Below, in pieces: positions 28,606 through 36,695 of a stretch of DNA of 64,000 bases (within the stretch, counting starts at the first letter, position 1; each line of letters begins with the position of its first letter). Origin of the DNA: Streptomyces cucumeris (GTDB lineage: Bacteria; Actinomycetota; Actinomycetes; Streptomycetales; Streptomycetaceae); contig NZ_JANCLX010000013.1 of NCBI RefSeq assembly GCF_024295805.1, positions 1-64,000 on the forward strand, written 5' to 3'. Below the pieces are notes generated by a model. The model did no database searches, was not told where the DNA came from, and saw nothing but the letters and a program-made list of their open reading frames with translations. A program made the translations under genes and the position numbers.

Positions 28606-28634
28606 TTCCTACATTTCGTAGGCCGTACTGACAA
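28606..28634 (-). promoter_or_regulatory. Promoter of the WXG100 pair
   Basis: On the minus strand TTGTCA (28629-28634) and TAGGAA (28606-28611) are separated by exactly 17 nt, close to the vegetative sigma consensus. The leader is about 60 nt to the ATG at 28540. Confidence 0.6.
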
Positions 28635-28657
28635 CCCCTCGCCCTTTGCCAAAGCCG

Positions 28658-29929
28658 TCACAAAGTGCCATTTCGGCGCCTCAGCACGGCGAAGGCGGCT
28701 GCGCCCCCGACCACAACGGCGGCACCGGCCCCCAAAGCGATCCACAGCGTGGTGTTTCCACCGTTGTCGCCGTCGCTTGCCTTGGTCTCCTTATCAGGCT
28801 TCTGGGCATCTTGCTCGCCCTGCTTGCCCGAGTCGGAACCGGATGACTGCTGCTGAGATCCAGCGTCCGAGGACTTAGACGCAGAAGGGGAGGGGTTTGG
28901 TTTCGTTGCGCCCTCACGGGCGAGCAACGGATTGGTATTGGCCGGACCCGGATCGCCCTCACCGTCAAGGAGGACCTTACGGGGGCGAACGGATCCGTAT
29001 CCGACATAGCTGCTCGGGATGTCGCCGGTCTTCGGCTTTGCTGCCGTCTGCATCATGACCCGGAGGACCTGGTTGTTGGTCCACTTGGGGTGCTTGGCCC
29101 AGATGAGGGCGGCGGAGGCGGAGGCGATGGCGGTGGCTTGGCTGGTGCCGCCCGACATGCACGTCCCCTCGGAATCGGTGCAGCGTTCGGCGATCTGGTC
29201 ACCGAATGCCGTCAAGCCGACATAATCACCGGTGGTCGAAAACTCGGCGGCTTTGCCCTGGCGGTCGATCGCGCCGATCCCCACAACGCCAGAAAGCGCC
29301 GCGGGGAAAGAACGAAGATTGCCCTTGTCCCCGTCGTTCCCAGTGCCCGCGAAGATCAGACTCCCCTGCTTGAGGGCGTAGTTCACCGCTGATTGAGTGG
29401 CATCGTAGTATTCACGGAGACCCTGGGCTGCTAGTGAAATATTCAGGACCCGCGCTCCGTGATCGACAGCGTAACGAATAGCCTTCGCCATTACCGAACC
29501 CGAGGATTCGGTTCGCGTGTCAATCATTTTGGCAGCAATCGGCAAGATCTTGGCTTCCGGCGCCAAGCCTTGGACGCCGCCACCTGCTCCCGTGCCAGCG
29601 ATCAGGCCCGCCATGTTTGACCCGTGCCCACTTGAATCTCGATGTGGGTTCCTGCCCTTACGGGAAGCGTCTGCGCCTTTCAGCAACTGACCGCGCAACT
29701 CGGGGAGGGATGCGTCGACCCCCGAGTCAATAACGGCGACGGTCACACCCTTCCCTTTGCTCACCTTCCACATCTGCTCAGCCCTCATGGCGTCCAAGTG
29801 CCATTCTTTCGAGCTGATGTCCTCTGCAACGGCTACTGGTGCAAGACCGCTCATGACCACAAGACCGGCCCCCAGAAGTGCAAGGACCGACAAGGAACGC
29901 CTAGGCGCTCCGTACTTTCGAAATGGCAT
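28658..29929 (-). CDS. mycP: Type VII secretion-associated mycosin (subtilisin-like protease), copy 1
   Basis: A 423-aa membrane-anchored S8 serine protease. An N-terminal signal peptide (about 1-35, ending VAVAED) is followed by the catalytic domain with Asp68 (VIDSGVD), His102 (SSGHGSN), the oxyanion Asn198 (GTGNDG) and Ser263 (SGGTSQATA). A Ser/Lys/Gln-rich linker then leads to a C-terminal transmembrane helix (about 395-417) and RRRNGTL. Mycosins cleave secreted Esp proteins and stabilise the channel. The ATG at 29929 has GAGGAG about 11 nt upstream. It lies 41 nt after the 547-aa WxG gene. Base composition is noticeably AT-richer than the neighbours. Confidence 0.92.
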   Translation of the reverse strand: MPFRKYGAPRRSLSVLALLGAGLVVMSGLAPVAVAEDISSKEWHLDAMRAEQMWKVSKGKGVTVAVIDSGVDASLPELRGQLLKGADASRKGRNPHRDSSGHGSNMAGLIAGTGAGGGVQGLAPEAKILPIAAKMIDTRTESSGSVMAKAIRYAVDHGARVLNISLAAQGLREYYDATQSAVNYALKQGSLIFAGTGNDGDKGNLRSFPAALSGVVGIGAIDRQGKAAEFSTTGDYVGLTAFGDQIAERCTDSEGTCMSGGTSQATAIASASAALIWAKHPKWTNNQVLRVMMQTAAKPKTGDIPSSYVGYGSVRPRKVLLDGEGDPGPANTNPLLAREGATKPNPSPSASKSSDAGSQQQSSGSDSGKQGEQDAQKPDKETKASDGDNGGNTTLWIALGAGAAVVVGGAAAFAVLRRRNGTL

Positions 29930-29970
29930 GGGTGAGTGTTCTCCTCGGCCTTGCACCAGCAGCTATCGCA

Positions 29971-31614
29971 TCAGTCGATCACCGGCGGGACGGTGTCGCG
30001 CCGCCCTCCGGTCCAGGTCTCTTCATCTTCCTGGAGGTAGTCGGGCCTGGTTCCGTTCTGGTCCTGCCGGTCACCAGGGCGCGGTGCCCCGGTGCGCGGC
30101 GGAATCACTCCGGGCGTCTGGGCATTGCGCACCAGTCCCGAACCCCCGGGAGTGAACTCGGCCCGTCCCTTGCCCGATGCGCGCGGGCTCCCGGTGACCC
30201 CTCCCGGCTCGGAGGAGACACGCCGGGCACCCGAGCCACCGGGACCCTGCGGGCCCCCCGAGCCCGGATGCGCCCCGGTCCCCATCGGACCACGCACCAT
30301 CCCGCGCTCTTCTCCCACAACCGTGGTCCGCGGCAAGCGCTGACCGTTCGCCGGTCCCTTTCCATTCGGGCGGTCGACGATGCCACCGCGCTCGGAGGCG
30401 AGGCGTCGTCCGGGAGGAGTGGTTCCAGGCGTAGTCGGATTGGTGTTCACGGGGTGGTATCCCCCGCCCATCATGTTCCGCCCCATCAGGGGTCGCTCTT
30501 GCCCGACCACAGGGTTCTGCGGAAGCCGGGGAACAGGTCCCTTGGGGTTCGGGCGGGACAGACCGGTGATGCCGTCTCGCGGTCCGACACGAGGTGGGAT
30601 GATCGGCCGCCCACCTGTCGTCGGCCCGGGAGGCGTTCCGATGGGCCCTCGAATGGGAGGGGTCGGGGGTCCGCCCCGCAGAGTCGGGGGAACATTCGGC
30701 ATGCGATTGGTTCCCGGAGGCGCGGTACGCCCCGGAGGCAAGGTCCGGCCCGGTGGCAGGGTACGACCGGTCGCCGGCAGCACGGGGCCCGGGGTCGGGA
30801 AGGGACCCGGGCCGGGGGTGCGCTGCTCCGGTCCGACGGGCGGTGTCGAAGGAAGGCTCGGCCGGTCCACGCGATCGACCGGGGGTGCGGGCGTCGTTGA
30901 GTCGATGTTCGTACCCGTCACCGGAGGGGCGAATGCACCGCCTACCGAGCCAACAGGGTCGGAGCCAGGGGGGCTGATTGGCGTGACGTGCCCGCCCTCG
31001 GGCGAGTGGTTAGCGGTGCTGAACGACTTCGGTGAAACGGTTGCCCCGTTTCCCCCCGTGGAGGAAGGACCATCGGCGCTTCCTCCACCGCCGACAGGCG
31101 TCTCGAAGTCACGGATTTCATCACCGCCGGTCCCAGGCGGCAGCGTCGGGAAGTTCGGTGCCTCAAGCGCCGAGATATCCGTGTGAGCTGTCCGGTAGTA
31201 GGAGTCCAACCGGTCCATCGCCTTGAGGGCTTCCTGGCGGTCGCGCTCCTCCGTCTTCTCCTGTGCAGGAGAAAGGTCTTTGGTTTCGAGTTTCCCTGGG
31301 GTGTCGATGACTTTCTGAGTTTCGATCAGGCCCTGGCCAGCCAAACTCAGGTTGGAGCCGACGAACATGGTGTAATCGGCCATGAGCCGCGTCTGCTTGA
31401 CGAGCTGCGCACTCCACCTCTTGAAGGCGGTCGCGCCCTCACCTTCCCATTCCACCCGATGGGCGTGGGCTGCGAGCTCGTTGGCAAGCTCATTGAGTGG
31501 CGTGTAAACGTCACCCAGTGCCGCCCCCACATCCGTCAGCTGGGACGGCTTCGCGGTAGCGATCATGTTGAACAGGTCCGCACGGCTGAGGCCGTCAAAT
31601 TTACCCGGAGCCAT
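29971..31614 (-). CDS. EspB-like WxG protein with long proline/glycine tail
   Basis: A 547-aa protein. The first about 160 residues are helical with W56-E-G58 (RVEWEGEGATAFKRW), as in WXG100/PE-PPE-like folds. From about residue 165 it is a low-complexity Pro/Gly/Thr/Arg tail with repeated TLPPGR, PGPxP and RPNPKGP-type units. It ends in an acidic-aromatic EDEETWTGGRRDTVPPVID that looks conserved. No signal peptide. The layout (helical WxG head, long disordered tail, mycosin gene next door) resembles mycobacterial EspB, a mycosin substrate; that is inference. It follows the 161-aa gene by 14 nt. Confidence 0.82.
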   Translation of the reverse strand: MAPGKFDGLSRADLFNMIATAKPSQLTDVGAALGDVYTPLNELANELAAHAHRVEWEGEGATAFKRWSAQLVKQTRLMADYTMFVGSNLSLAGQGLIETQKVIDTPGKLETKDLSPAQEKTEERDRQEALKAMDRLDSYYRTAHTDISALEAPNFPTLPPGTGGDEIRDFETPVGGGGSADGPSSTGGNGATVSPKSFSTANHSPEGGHVTPISPPGSDPVGSVGGAFAPPVTGTNIDSTTPAPPVDRVDRPSLPSTPPVGPEQRTPGPGPFPTPGPVLPATGRTLPPGRTLPPGRTAPPGTNRMPNVPPTLRGGPPTPPIRGPIGTPPGPTTGGRPIIPPRVGPRDGITGLSRPNPKGPVPRLPQNPVVGQERPLMGRNMMGGGYHPVNTNPTTPGTTPPGRRLASERGGIVDRPNGKGPANGQRLPRTTVVGEERGMVRGPMGTGAHPGSGGPQGPGGSGARRVSSEPGGVTGSPRASGKGRAEFTPGGSGLVRNAQTPGVIPPRTGAPRPGDRQDQNGTRPDYLQEDEETWTGGRRDTVPPVID

Positions 31615-31628
31615 CTACTTCTTCCCCC

Positions 31629-32114
31629 TCACGCGCCGCCGTCCTCGACTTCGTTGTCCCCATGCTTCCCGCCGTCACCGTGCTTGGGAGCGTCGGGATC
31701 GCGATAGTACTTCTCCGTCCGTTCCGCGATCTCACGCAACCGAGCCTGATGCACCCGGCGCAGTTCACGTGCCTGTTCGGAGTCCTCGTTGATGTAGTTC
31801 TTGTCGGCCTGGAGGGCCATCAGACCGAACGCTTCGACCTGGTCGTTGAAGGTCTGCCACATCGTGGTCAGGTTGGTATGGATCTTCTCGTACAGGTTGG
31901 CCAGGTCATCGGCAGATGTGAACTGAGGACCCGAACCGTAGGCGTCCCGGGTGATGGACTGCTCCGCGATCTTCTGCTTCGCGGCCGGCGTTTTCTCGAG
32001 TTCGGTCAGTACCTTGTCGATCCGCTCCTGGAGCTTGGTGAGCGCCTCCGACTTCTTGACCAGCCTCGCGCCGAATGGCGTCTCGGGCACATCCCCCGGC
32101 TCTACTGGCCTCAC
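31629..32114 (-). CDS. Helical type VII-associated protein
   Basis: A 161-aa soluble, almost entirely helical protein with charged heptad-like patterning (KLQERIDKVLTELEK, RELRRVHQARLREIAERTEKYY) and a Gly/Asp/His-rich tail. No known domain is recognised. It starts with GTG behind GGGGAGGAT and is first of a three-gene unit with the EspB-like protein and mycosin 1. It is likely the partner of the EspB-like protein. TTGGGG-17-TAGAGT upstream is a candidate promoter. Confidence 0.78.
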   Translation of the reverse strand: MRPVEPGDVPETPFGARLVKKSEALTKLQERIDKVLTELEKTPAAKQKIAEQSITRDAYGSGPQFTSADDLANLYEKIHTNLTTMWQTFNDQVEAFGLMALQADKNYINEDSEQARELRRVHQARLREIAERTEKYYRDPDAPKHGDGGKHGDNEVEDGGA

Positions 32115-32160
32115 CGTGATCCTCCCCGTTCCCCGTATGACACCAACGATGTCCTACGCC

Positions 32161-32189
32161 ACTCTAGCCACTCGACCTGGACACCCCAA
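32161..32189 (-). promoter_or_regulatory. Candidate promoter of the 161-aa/EspB-like/mycosin cassette
   Basis: On the minus strand TTGGGG (32184-32189) and TAGAGT (32161-32166) are 17 nt apart, about 47 nt upstream of the GTG start. The gap 32115-32285 contains no gene. Confidence 0.4.
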
Positions 32190-32285
32190 CTCCCAAGTAG
32201 CGCAGTTCACTCGACAGTTCCGTAACAGTCCCCCGCCCCGGCGAACGTTACCGAGCAGACCACATCCGGGCCTGAGTACGCATAC

Positions 32286-33593
32286 CTATTTCGCGGCCCG
32301 GCGGCGCCTCCGTTCGTTGAGGGCGGTCGCGAGGCCCGCGGCGACCGCGACGAGGACGGCGGCGCCCCCGAAGACATAGGTGGCCAGGCGTTCCTTGCGT
32401 TCCTGGGGGGTCTCGCCGACCGTCAGGGGGGCGGCGTCCGGGGAGTCGACGTCGGCGTCGGCGCCCTTGTCGAGGGTGACGCGGTCGATCGGCGCCTCGT
32501 CCTCGGTGAGGGCGCGGACCGGGTCCACCACACCCCAACCCACCCTCGAGTCACGGTTGTTGATGGAACGCTCGGCGGTCTGCTCGATCTGCGCGACGAC
32601 CTGGTTCTGCTTCCACTTGGGATGCTTTGCCCGGATCAGGGCGGCGACGCCCGCGACGTAGGGGGCGGAGAAGCTGGTGCCGTTGTCGACGCATTGGCCG
32701 CCCTTGGGGACGGTGGAGACCATTTCGACGCCGGGCGCCGCCACGTCCACGAAGTCACCGGACTGCGAGAAGGCCGCGCGTTCGTTGTTGCGGTCCGAGG
32801 CGCCCACGGCGAGGACACCGTCGTAGGCCGCGGGATACGTCTCCCGCAGCTTTCCGTCGACGCCGTCGTTTCCGGCGGAGGCCACGACGACGACGTCCTC
32901 GTTCAGGGCATTCCGGACGGCCTGCTGCAGCTTGTTGTTGGCTCGGAGCGGCTTGATGGTGTCCTGGGAGATATTGATGACCTGGGCATGCGCGGCGACC
33001 GCCTTGTCGATCGCGGTGGCCATGGTGTCGGTGGTCCCGGATCCCTTTTCGTCGTTCTGGCGAATCGGAATGATCCGCGCTTCGGGGGCGATTCCCACGA
33101 ATCCGGTATCGGGGTGGGGACGGGCGGCGATGATGCCCGCGACCTTGGTGCCGTGGCCGACCACGTCGTCGGTGCCGTCGCCCTTCTTCCCCTTCTCCAT
33201 TCCCTCCTCGCCCGCTGCCTCCTCCTCCTTCTTCTTTTTCTTGCGAGGGGGGAGGACCTCCGTGCCGAGTCCGGCGTCGACGGCTTCCCTCAACTGGTCG
33301 TTGGAGTTGTCCACGCCGGTGTCGATGACCGCGACCCGTACCGGGCGGCCGTCCTTGTCCTTGCCCTTGGTGTCCTGCCACAGCTGGTCGAGCATGACCC
33401 GCTGCAGCGACCAGGGGGTGCCCTTGATGGGTTTGGCCGGATAGGTGCACTCGCCGTTGCCGGCCAGCGACATGACCGCGGCCGGGGAGGGCGCGAGGGG
33501 GCCGCTCGCGGCGGAGAGTGCCGTCAGGGAGACCGCGGCCGTCAGGGCCAGGGATCGGGTGACGCGCCCATCGCGTCGCTGGGAATTCCTCAT
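32286..33593 (-). CDS. mycP: Type VII secretion-associated mycosin (subtilisin-like protease), copy 2
   Basis: A 435-aa S8 protease with signal peptide, catalytic Asp91 (VIDTGVD), His147 (VVGHGTK), Asn242 (SAGNDG) and Ser307 (NGTSFSAP), and a C-terminal transmembrane helix followed by NERRRRRAAK. Between Asp and His lies a strongly charged insert (117-140, PRKKKKKEEEAAGEE and so on), where mycosins carry loop 1. The ATG at 33593 is 4 nt after the eccB stop, so it is translationally coupled to eccB and is the core-complex mycosin by position. It differs clearly from copy 1 in sequence and codon use. Confidence 0.93.
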   Translation of the reverse strand: MRNSQRRDGRVTRSLALTAAVSLTALSAASGPLAPSPAAVMSLAGNGECTYPAKPIKGTPWSLQRVMLDQLWQDTKGKDKDGRPVRVAVIDTGVDNSNDQLREAVDAGLGTEVLPPRKKKKKEEEAAGEEGMEKGKKGDGTDDVVGHGTKVAGIIAARPHPDTGFVGIAPEARIIPIRQNDEKGSGTTDTMATAIDKAVAAHAQVINISQDTIKPLRANNKLQQAVRNALNEDVVVVASAGNDGVDGKLRETYPAAYDGVLAVGASDRNNERAAFSQSGDFVDVAAPGVEMVSTVPKGGQCVDNGTSFSAPYVAGVAALIRAKHPKWKQNQVVAQIEQTAERSINNRDSRVGWGVVDPVRALTEDEAPIDRVTLDKGADADVDSPDAAPLTVGETPQERKERLATYVFGGAAVLVAVAAGLATALNERRRRRAAK

Positions 33594-33597
33594 GGCC

Positions 33598-35166
33598 TCA
33601 GGACCCCTGCGGCTGCCGGGCGCTGTTCTTGTCCAGCCGCGGCCCACGGGGCAGGAACTCGGACCAGGTGTCGGGCACCGGCACCGGATCGACCTCCTTG
33701 TAGCCGAGCCGCTGCTTGGCCTCCTCGGTGCCCTGCTGGGCCGCGCCGGCCGCGGACTCGGCGTCCGCTTCGGCGCCGATCTTCGACTTGCGGGCGTCGC
33801 TGTCGTTGTTGGTCTGCACGGAGTAGCGCAGACCGGTGTCGGTCACCAGAAACACCAAGCCGTCCTTGGCCTGGTGACCCTTGAGCTGGCGGTAGAGGAC
33901 CCCCGAGCCGGGGGTGACATAGGCGCTGGTGGCACCGTCCGGGATGGTGGCCGGGAAGTCACGGCCCGCCCAGGTGGCCTGCTTGGGAACGCCCTTTCCG
34001 CTGACACCGCGCAGGATGCTGCAGCTGGTGTCACGGGCGCCGCTGCCGAGCTCGGGGTCGACGGAGTTGGCCTGCTCGGGGATTTCCGCGGGCCACTTGT
34101 ACGCGCCGTAGAACTCCTCGCCGTCCGAGGTGAAGGTCGCCGCGTTCACCTCCTGCGCATGCCCCTTCTGACCCGTGTCGATCAGATCCCTGCTGTTGAG
34201 CAGCAGCTTGGCGACGAAATCCGATACGCGCTGCACCTTGCCCCGGAGCACCACGTACTTCTGGGTGTCGGTGCCGGTCGACACCTCCAGGACCATGCCG
34301 ACCTTGTTGGCCTTCTCCCCGAGGCTGGGCACCCCGGCGTCGGCGCCGATCGTGCCCGGGATCTCGGGGAAGGTGATGGGCTTGCCGTCGTGGAAGGTGC
34401 GCAGCCAGTCGTTGGTCACCCGCTGCGGTGTGGCGCCGTCGTCGAAAACGGTGCGCAGCAGCAGGCTGTAGGCGTCGGGATCGGTCTTCTTGAGGTCGGG
34501 GCCGCCGATGAGGTACTTGGTGCCCTTCGGGTCGACGAGGTAACGCGCGCCGTCCTGGCCCTGCGCATAGAGGGCCTGACCGCCGTGCAGCGCCTGCGAG
34601 CCGTGCAGTTTCTTCAGCTTGGGGTCGCGCTCGGAGAAGACGAAGGCGGCCTTCTGAGTGGTCTTCCCGTTTCCGCCCGGCTGGACGCAGACCGCCCATT
34701 CCTTCTGCTTCATCGCCTCCTCGGCCGGGGGCAGCCGGTCCGGGGCGTAGGGAATGCCGATCGTCGGGCCGCGCGGGATATGGCCGTTGTCGAGTTCCGA
34801 CTCCTTCACCTTGACGATGCTCGACTTGTCCGGGTCGAGCAGCAGTTTGGCGGAGGCGAAGTTGAGGACGGGGTGGAGCTGGACCTTCCCGTCGGTCTTG
34901 AGCACGACGTAGCGGGTGGTCGAGTCACTGCCGACGACGACGTGCGCGGCGACGTCGTCCCAGCCCTTGGGGGCCACCGGTTTGAACATGCCCCAGGCGC
35001 CGAATCCGGCGAGGATCAGGGCGCCGACCACCACCCCGGGGAGCACCGCGCGCAGCGGGCGCGGAGCACCTTCCTCGGTGCCGCTCGGTGTCGGTTGCAA
35101 GAAAGCGGCGACTGTCCGCTTCTTCGCAAAGATGTAGGCGTTGAGTTCATCCCGCCGTGATGCCAT
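33598..35166 (-). CDS. eccB: Type VII secretion protein EccB
   Basis: A 522-aa core component with a short cytoplasmic N-terminus (MASRRDELNAYIFAKKRTVAAF), one transmembrane helix (about 40-60, VLPGVVVGALILAGFGAWG) and a large external domain. The external domain has repeated units (RYVVLKTDGKVQLHPV, ARYLVDPKGTKYLI, KYVVLRGKVQRV, GLRYSVQ) and two Cys (AVCVQPG, DTSCSIL) that probably form the family disulphide. It is divergent from eccE with about 180 nt between and is followed by mycosin 2 at 4 nt. Confidence 0.93.
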   Translation of the reverse strand: MASRRDELNAYIFAKKRTVAAFLQPTPSGTEEGAPRPLRAVLPGVVVGALILAGFGAWGMFKPVAPKGWDDVAAHVVVGSDSTTRYVVLKTDGKVQLHPVLNFASAKLLLDPDKSSIVKVKESELDNGHIPRGPTIGIPYAPDRLPPAEEAMKQKEWAVCVQPGGNGKTTQKAAFVFSERDPKLKKLHGSQALHGGQALYAQGQDGARYLVDPKGTKYLIGGPDLKKTDPDAYSLLLRTVFDDGATPQRVTNDWLRTFHDGKPITFPEIPGTIGADAGVPSLGEKANKVGMVLEVSTGTDTQKYVVLRGKVQRVSDFVAKLLLNSRDLIDTGQKGHAQEVNAATFTSDGEEFYGAYKWPAEIPEQANSVDPELGSGARDTSCSILRGVSGKGVPKQATWAGRDFPATIPDGATSAYVTPGSGVLYRQLKGHQAKDGLVFLVTDTGLRYSVQTNNDSDARKSKIGAEADAESAAGAAQQGTEEAKQRLGYKEVDPVPVPDTWSEFLPRGPRLDKNSARQPQGS

Positions 35167-35255
35167 GGTTAGCCGCTTCTCCCCGCTTTTCGGCCTCGGT
35201 AGTCAGGTGGCCTGCCCTCGGACCGGGTCTCGTACCGACCCTCTACTATGCCGGT

Positions 35256-35267
35256 AGTCAATTGACT
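35256..35267. promoter_or_regulatory. Perfect 12-bp palindrome between eccB and eccE
   Basis: AGTCAATTGACT reads the same on both strands and sits near the middle of the divergent eccB/eccE gap, in a locally AT-rich stretch. It is a candidate operator shared by both genes; no regulator is assigned. Confidence 0.4.
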
Positions 35268-35348
35268 CATGGTGCTCGGGGACACACGTGGGGAAGACCA
35301 ACGACCGAGCCGCCTGGGCAGGTTTCGGACTGTAAGGGGCTGACGGGG

Positions 35349-36695
35349 ATGGCTGCCGCAACGCGCGCACGTACCGCGAGGAGCGCGTCCGGCCGACGCA
35401 CACCGAGCGGATCGGGTGCGCCGAACCCCGCTCCGGCTGCCCCGGCCGCGGGCACCGCGGCGGGTTCGGTGACACCACGTCCGCTCCCCCGGCCCGGCAG
35501 CCTCGGCCCGCTGCGGCTGCAGCAGCTGGTCCTCGTCGAGGTGGCTGCGGCTCTCGTCCTGGTGGCCTGGGTCATCGATGAACTGATGCTCGTCCCGGCG
35601 GCGGTCGTCGGTGTGGTGCTGGTGCTGCTGGCCGTGGTCAGCCGCCACCAGCAGCCCATCCCGGAGTGGCTGAGCACGGCGCTCGCACTGCGCGGCCGCC
35701 GGCGGCGGGCGGCGCAGCCGGTCGACGCGGGCACCGACCCGGGCTTCACTCCGGTCGTCGAATGCGAACCCGCCCTGCGGACGTACACCTACACCGACCG
35801 TGAGCGCCGCGCGGTGGGCATGGTCGGTGACGGCACCTTCCTGACCGCCGTCCTTCAGGTGGAGGCGGTGGACGCGCCGCTGCGGCCGCAGCGCGCCCAG
35901 CGCCCGCTGCCGCTCGCGCTGCTGCGCGACGCCCTGGACGTGGACGGGATCCTGCTGGAGTCGGTGCAGGTCGTACAGCACGCGATGACCGCGCCCGCGC
36001 CCCATCTGCCCGCGCAGGCGGTGGCGGTGCGGAACTACGGACCGCTCCAGGAGCACACCGGCGCACCGTCCACCCGGCTGACCTGGGTGGCGTTGAAGTT
36101 CGACCCGGAGCTGTGCCCGGAGGCCGTGGAGGCGCGCGGCGGTGGTCTGGAGGGTGCGCAGCGGTGTGTGCTGCGGACCGCCGACCAGCTCGCGAGCCGG
36201 TTGCAGGGGGCCGGGTTCGGGGTGACGCTGCTGACGGAGGAGGCGCTGACGGCGGCCATCTCCACGGCGGCGAGCGTCAATCCGGTGGCGACCGCCCAGG
36301 CCCGGCAGACCAACACCCTCTCGCGGCGCACCGTGGAGAGCTCCCGCGCCTGGCGCTGCGACGACCGCTGGCACACCAGCTACTGGGTGGGCCGCTGGCC
36401 GCAGATGGGGCCGGGTGCGGCCCCGCTCCCGCAGCTCGCCGCGCTGCTGACCTCGCTGCCCGCGCTGGCCACGACGCTCAGCCTGACCCTGCGCCGCGGT
36501 GGCACCCAGGGCGGACGGCACGCCCCGACGGTGAGCGGCCATCTGCGGATCACCGGCCGCAGCGCCGATGAACTGGTGGAGATACGGCGCGAGTTGCAGC
36601 GCACCGCGCGCGGGGCCCGGGTCGGTCTCGTCCGGCTGGACCGCGAGCAGGTGCCCGGTGTGCTCGCCACTCTGCCCCTGGGAGGGACCCACTGA
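35349..36695 (+). CDS. eccE: Type VII secretion protein EccE
   Basis: A 448-aa protein with an Ala/Pro/Arg-rich N-terminus, two transmembrane segments (about 58-75 and 78-97) and a soluble domain of about 340 residues (TPVVECEPALRTYTYTDRERRAVGMVGDGTFL at its start), matching EccE in layout and length. The frame is open upstream through the intergenic region. The ATG at 35349 is chosen because AAGGGG precedes it and the extra sequence has no protein character. The stop overlaps the next start (TGATG). Confidence 0.87.
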   Translation: MAAATRARTARSASGRRTPSGSGAPNPAPAAPAAGTAAGSVTPRPLPRPGSLGPLRLQQLVLVEVAAALVLVAWVIDELMLVPAAVVGVVLVLLAVVSRHQQPIPEWLSTALALRGRRRRAAQPVDAGTDPGFTPVVECEPALRTYTYTDRERRAVGMVGDGTFLTAVLQVEAVDAPLRPQRAQRPLPLALLRDALDVDGILLESVQVVQHAMTAPAPHLPAQAVAVRNYGPLQEHTGAPSTRLTWVALKFDPELCPEAVEARGGGLEGAQRCVLRTADQLASRLQGAGFGVTLLTEEALTAAISTAASVNPVATAQARQTNTLSRRTVESSRAWRCDDRWHTSYWVGRWPQMGPGAAPLPQLAALLTSLPALATTLSLTLRRGGTQGGRHAPTVSGHLRITGRSADELVEIRRELQRTARGARVGLVRLDREQVPGVLATLPLGGTH

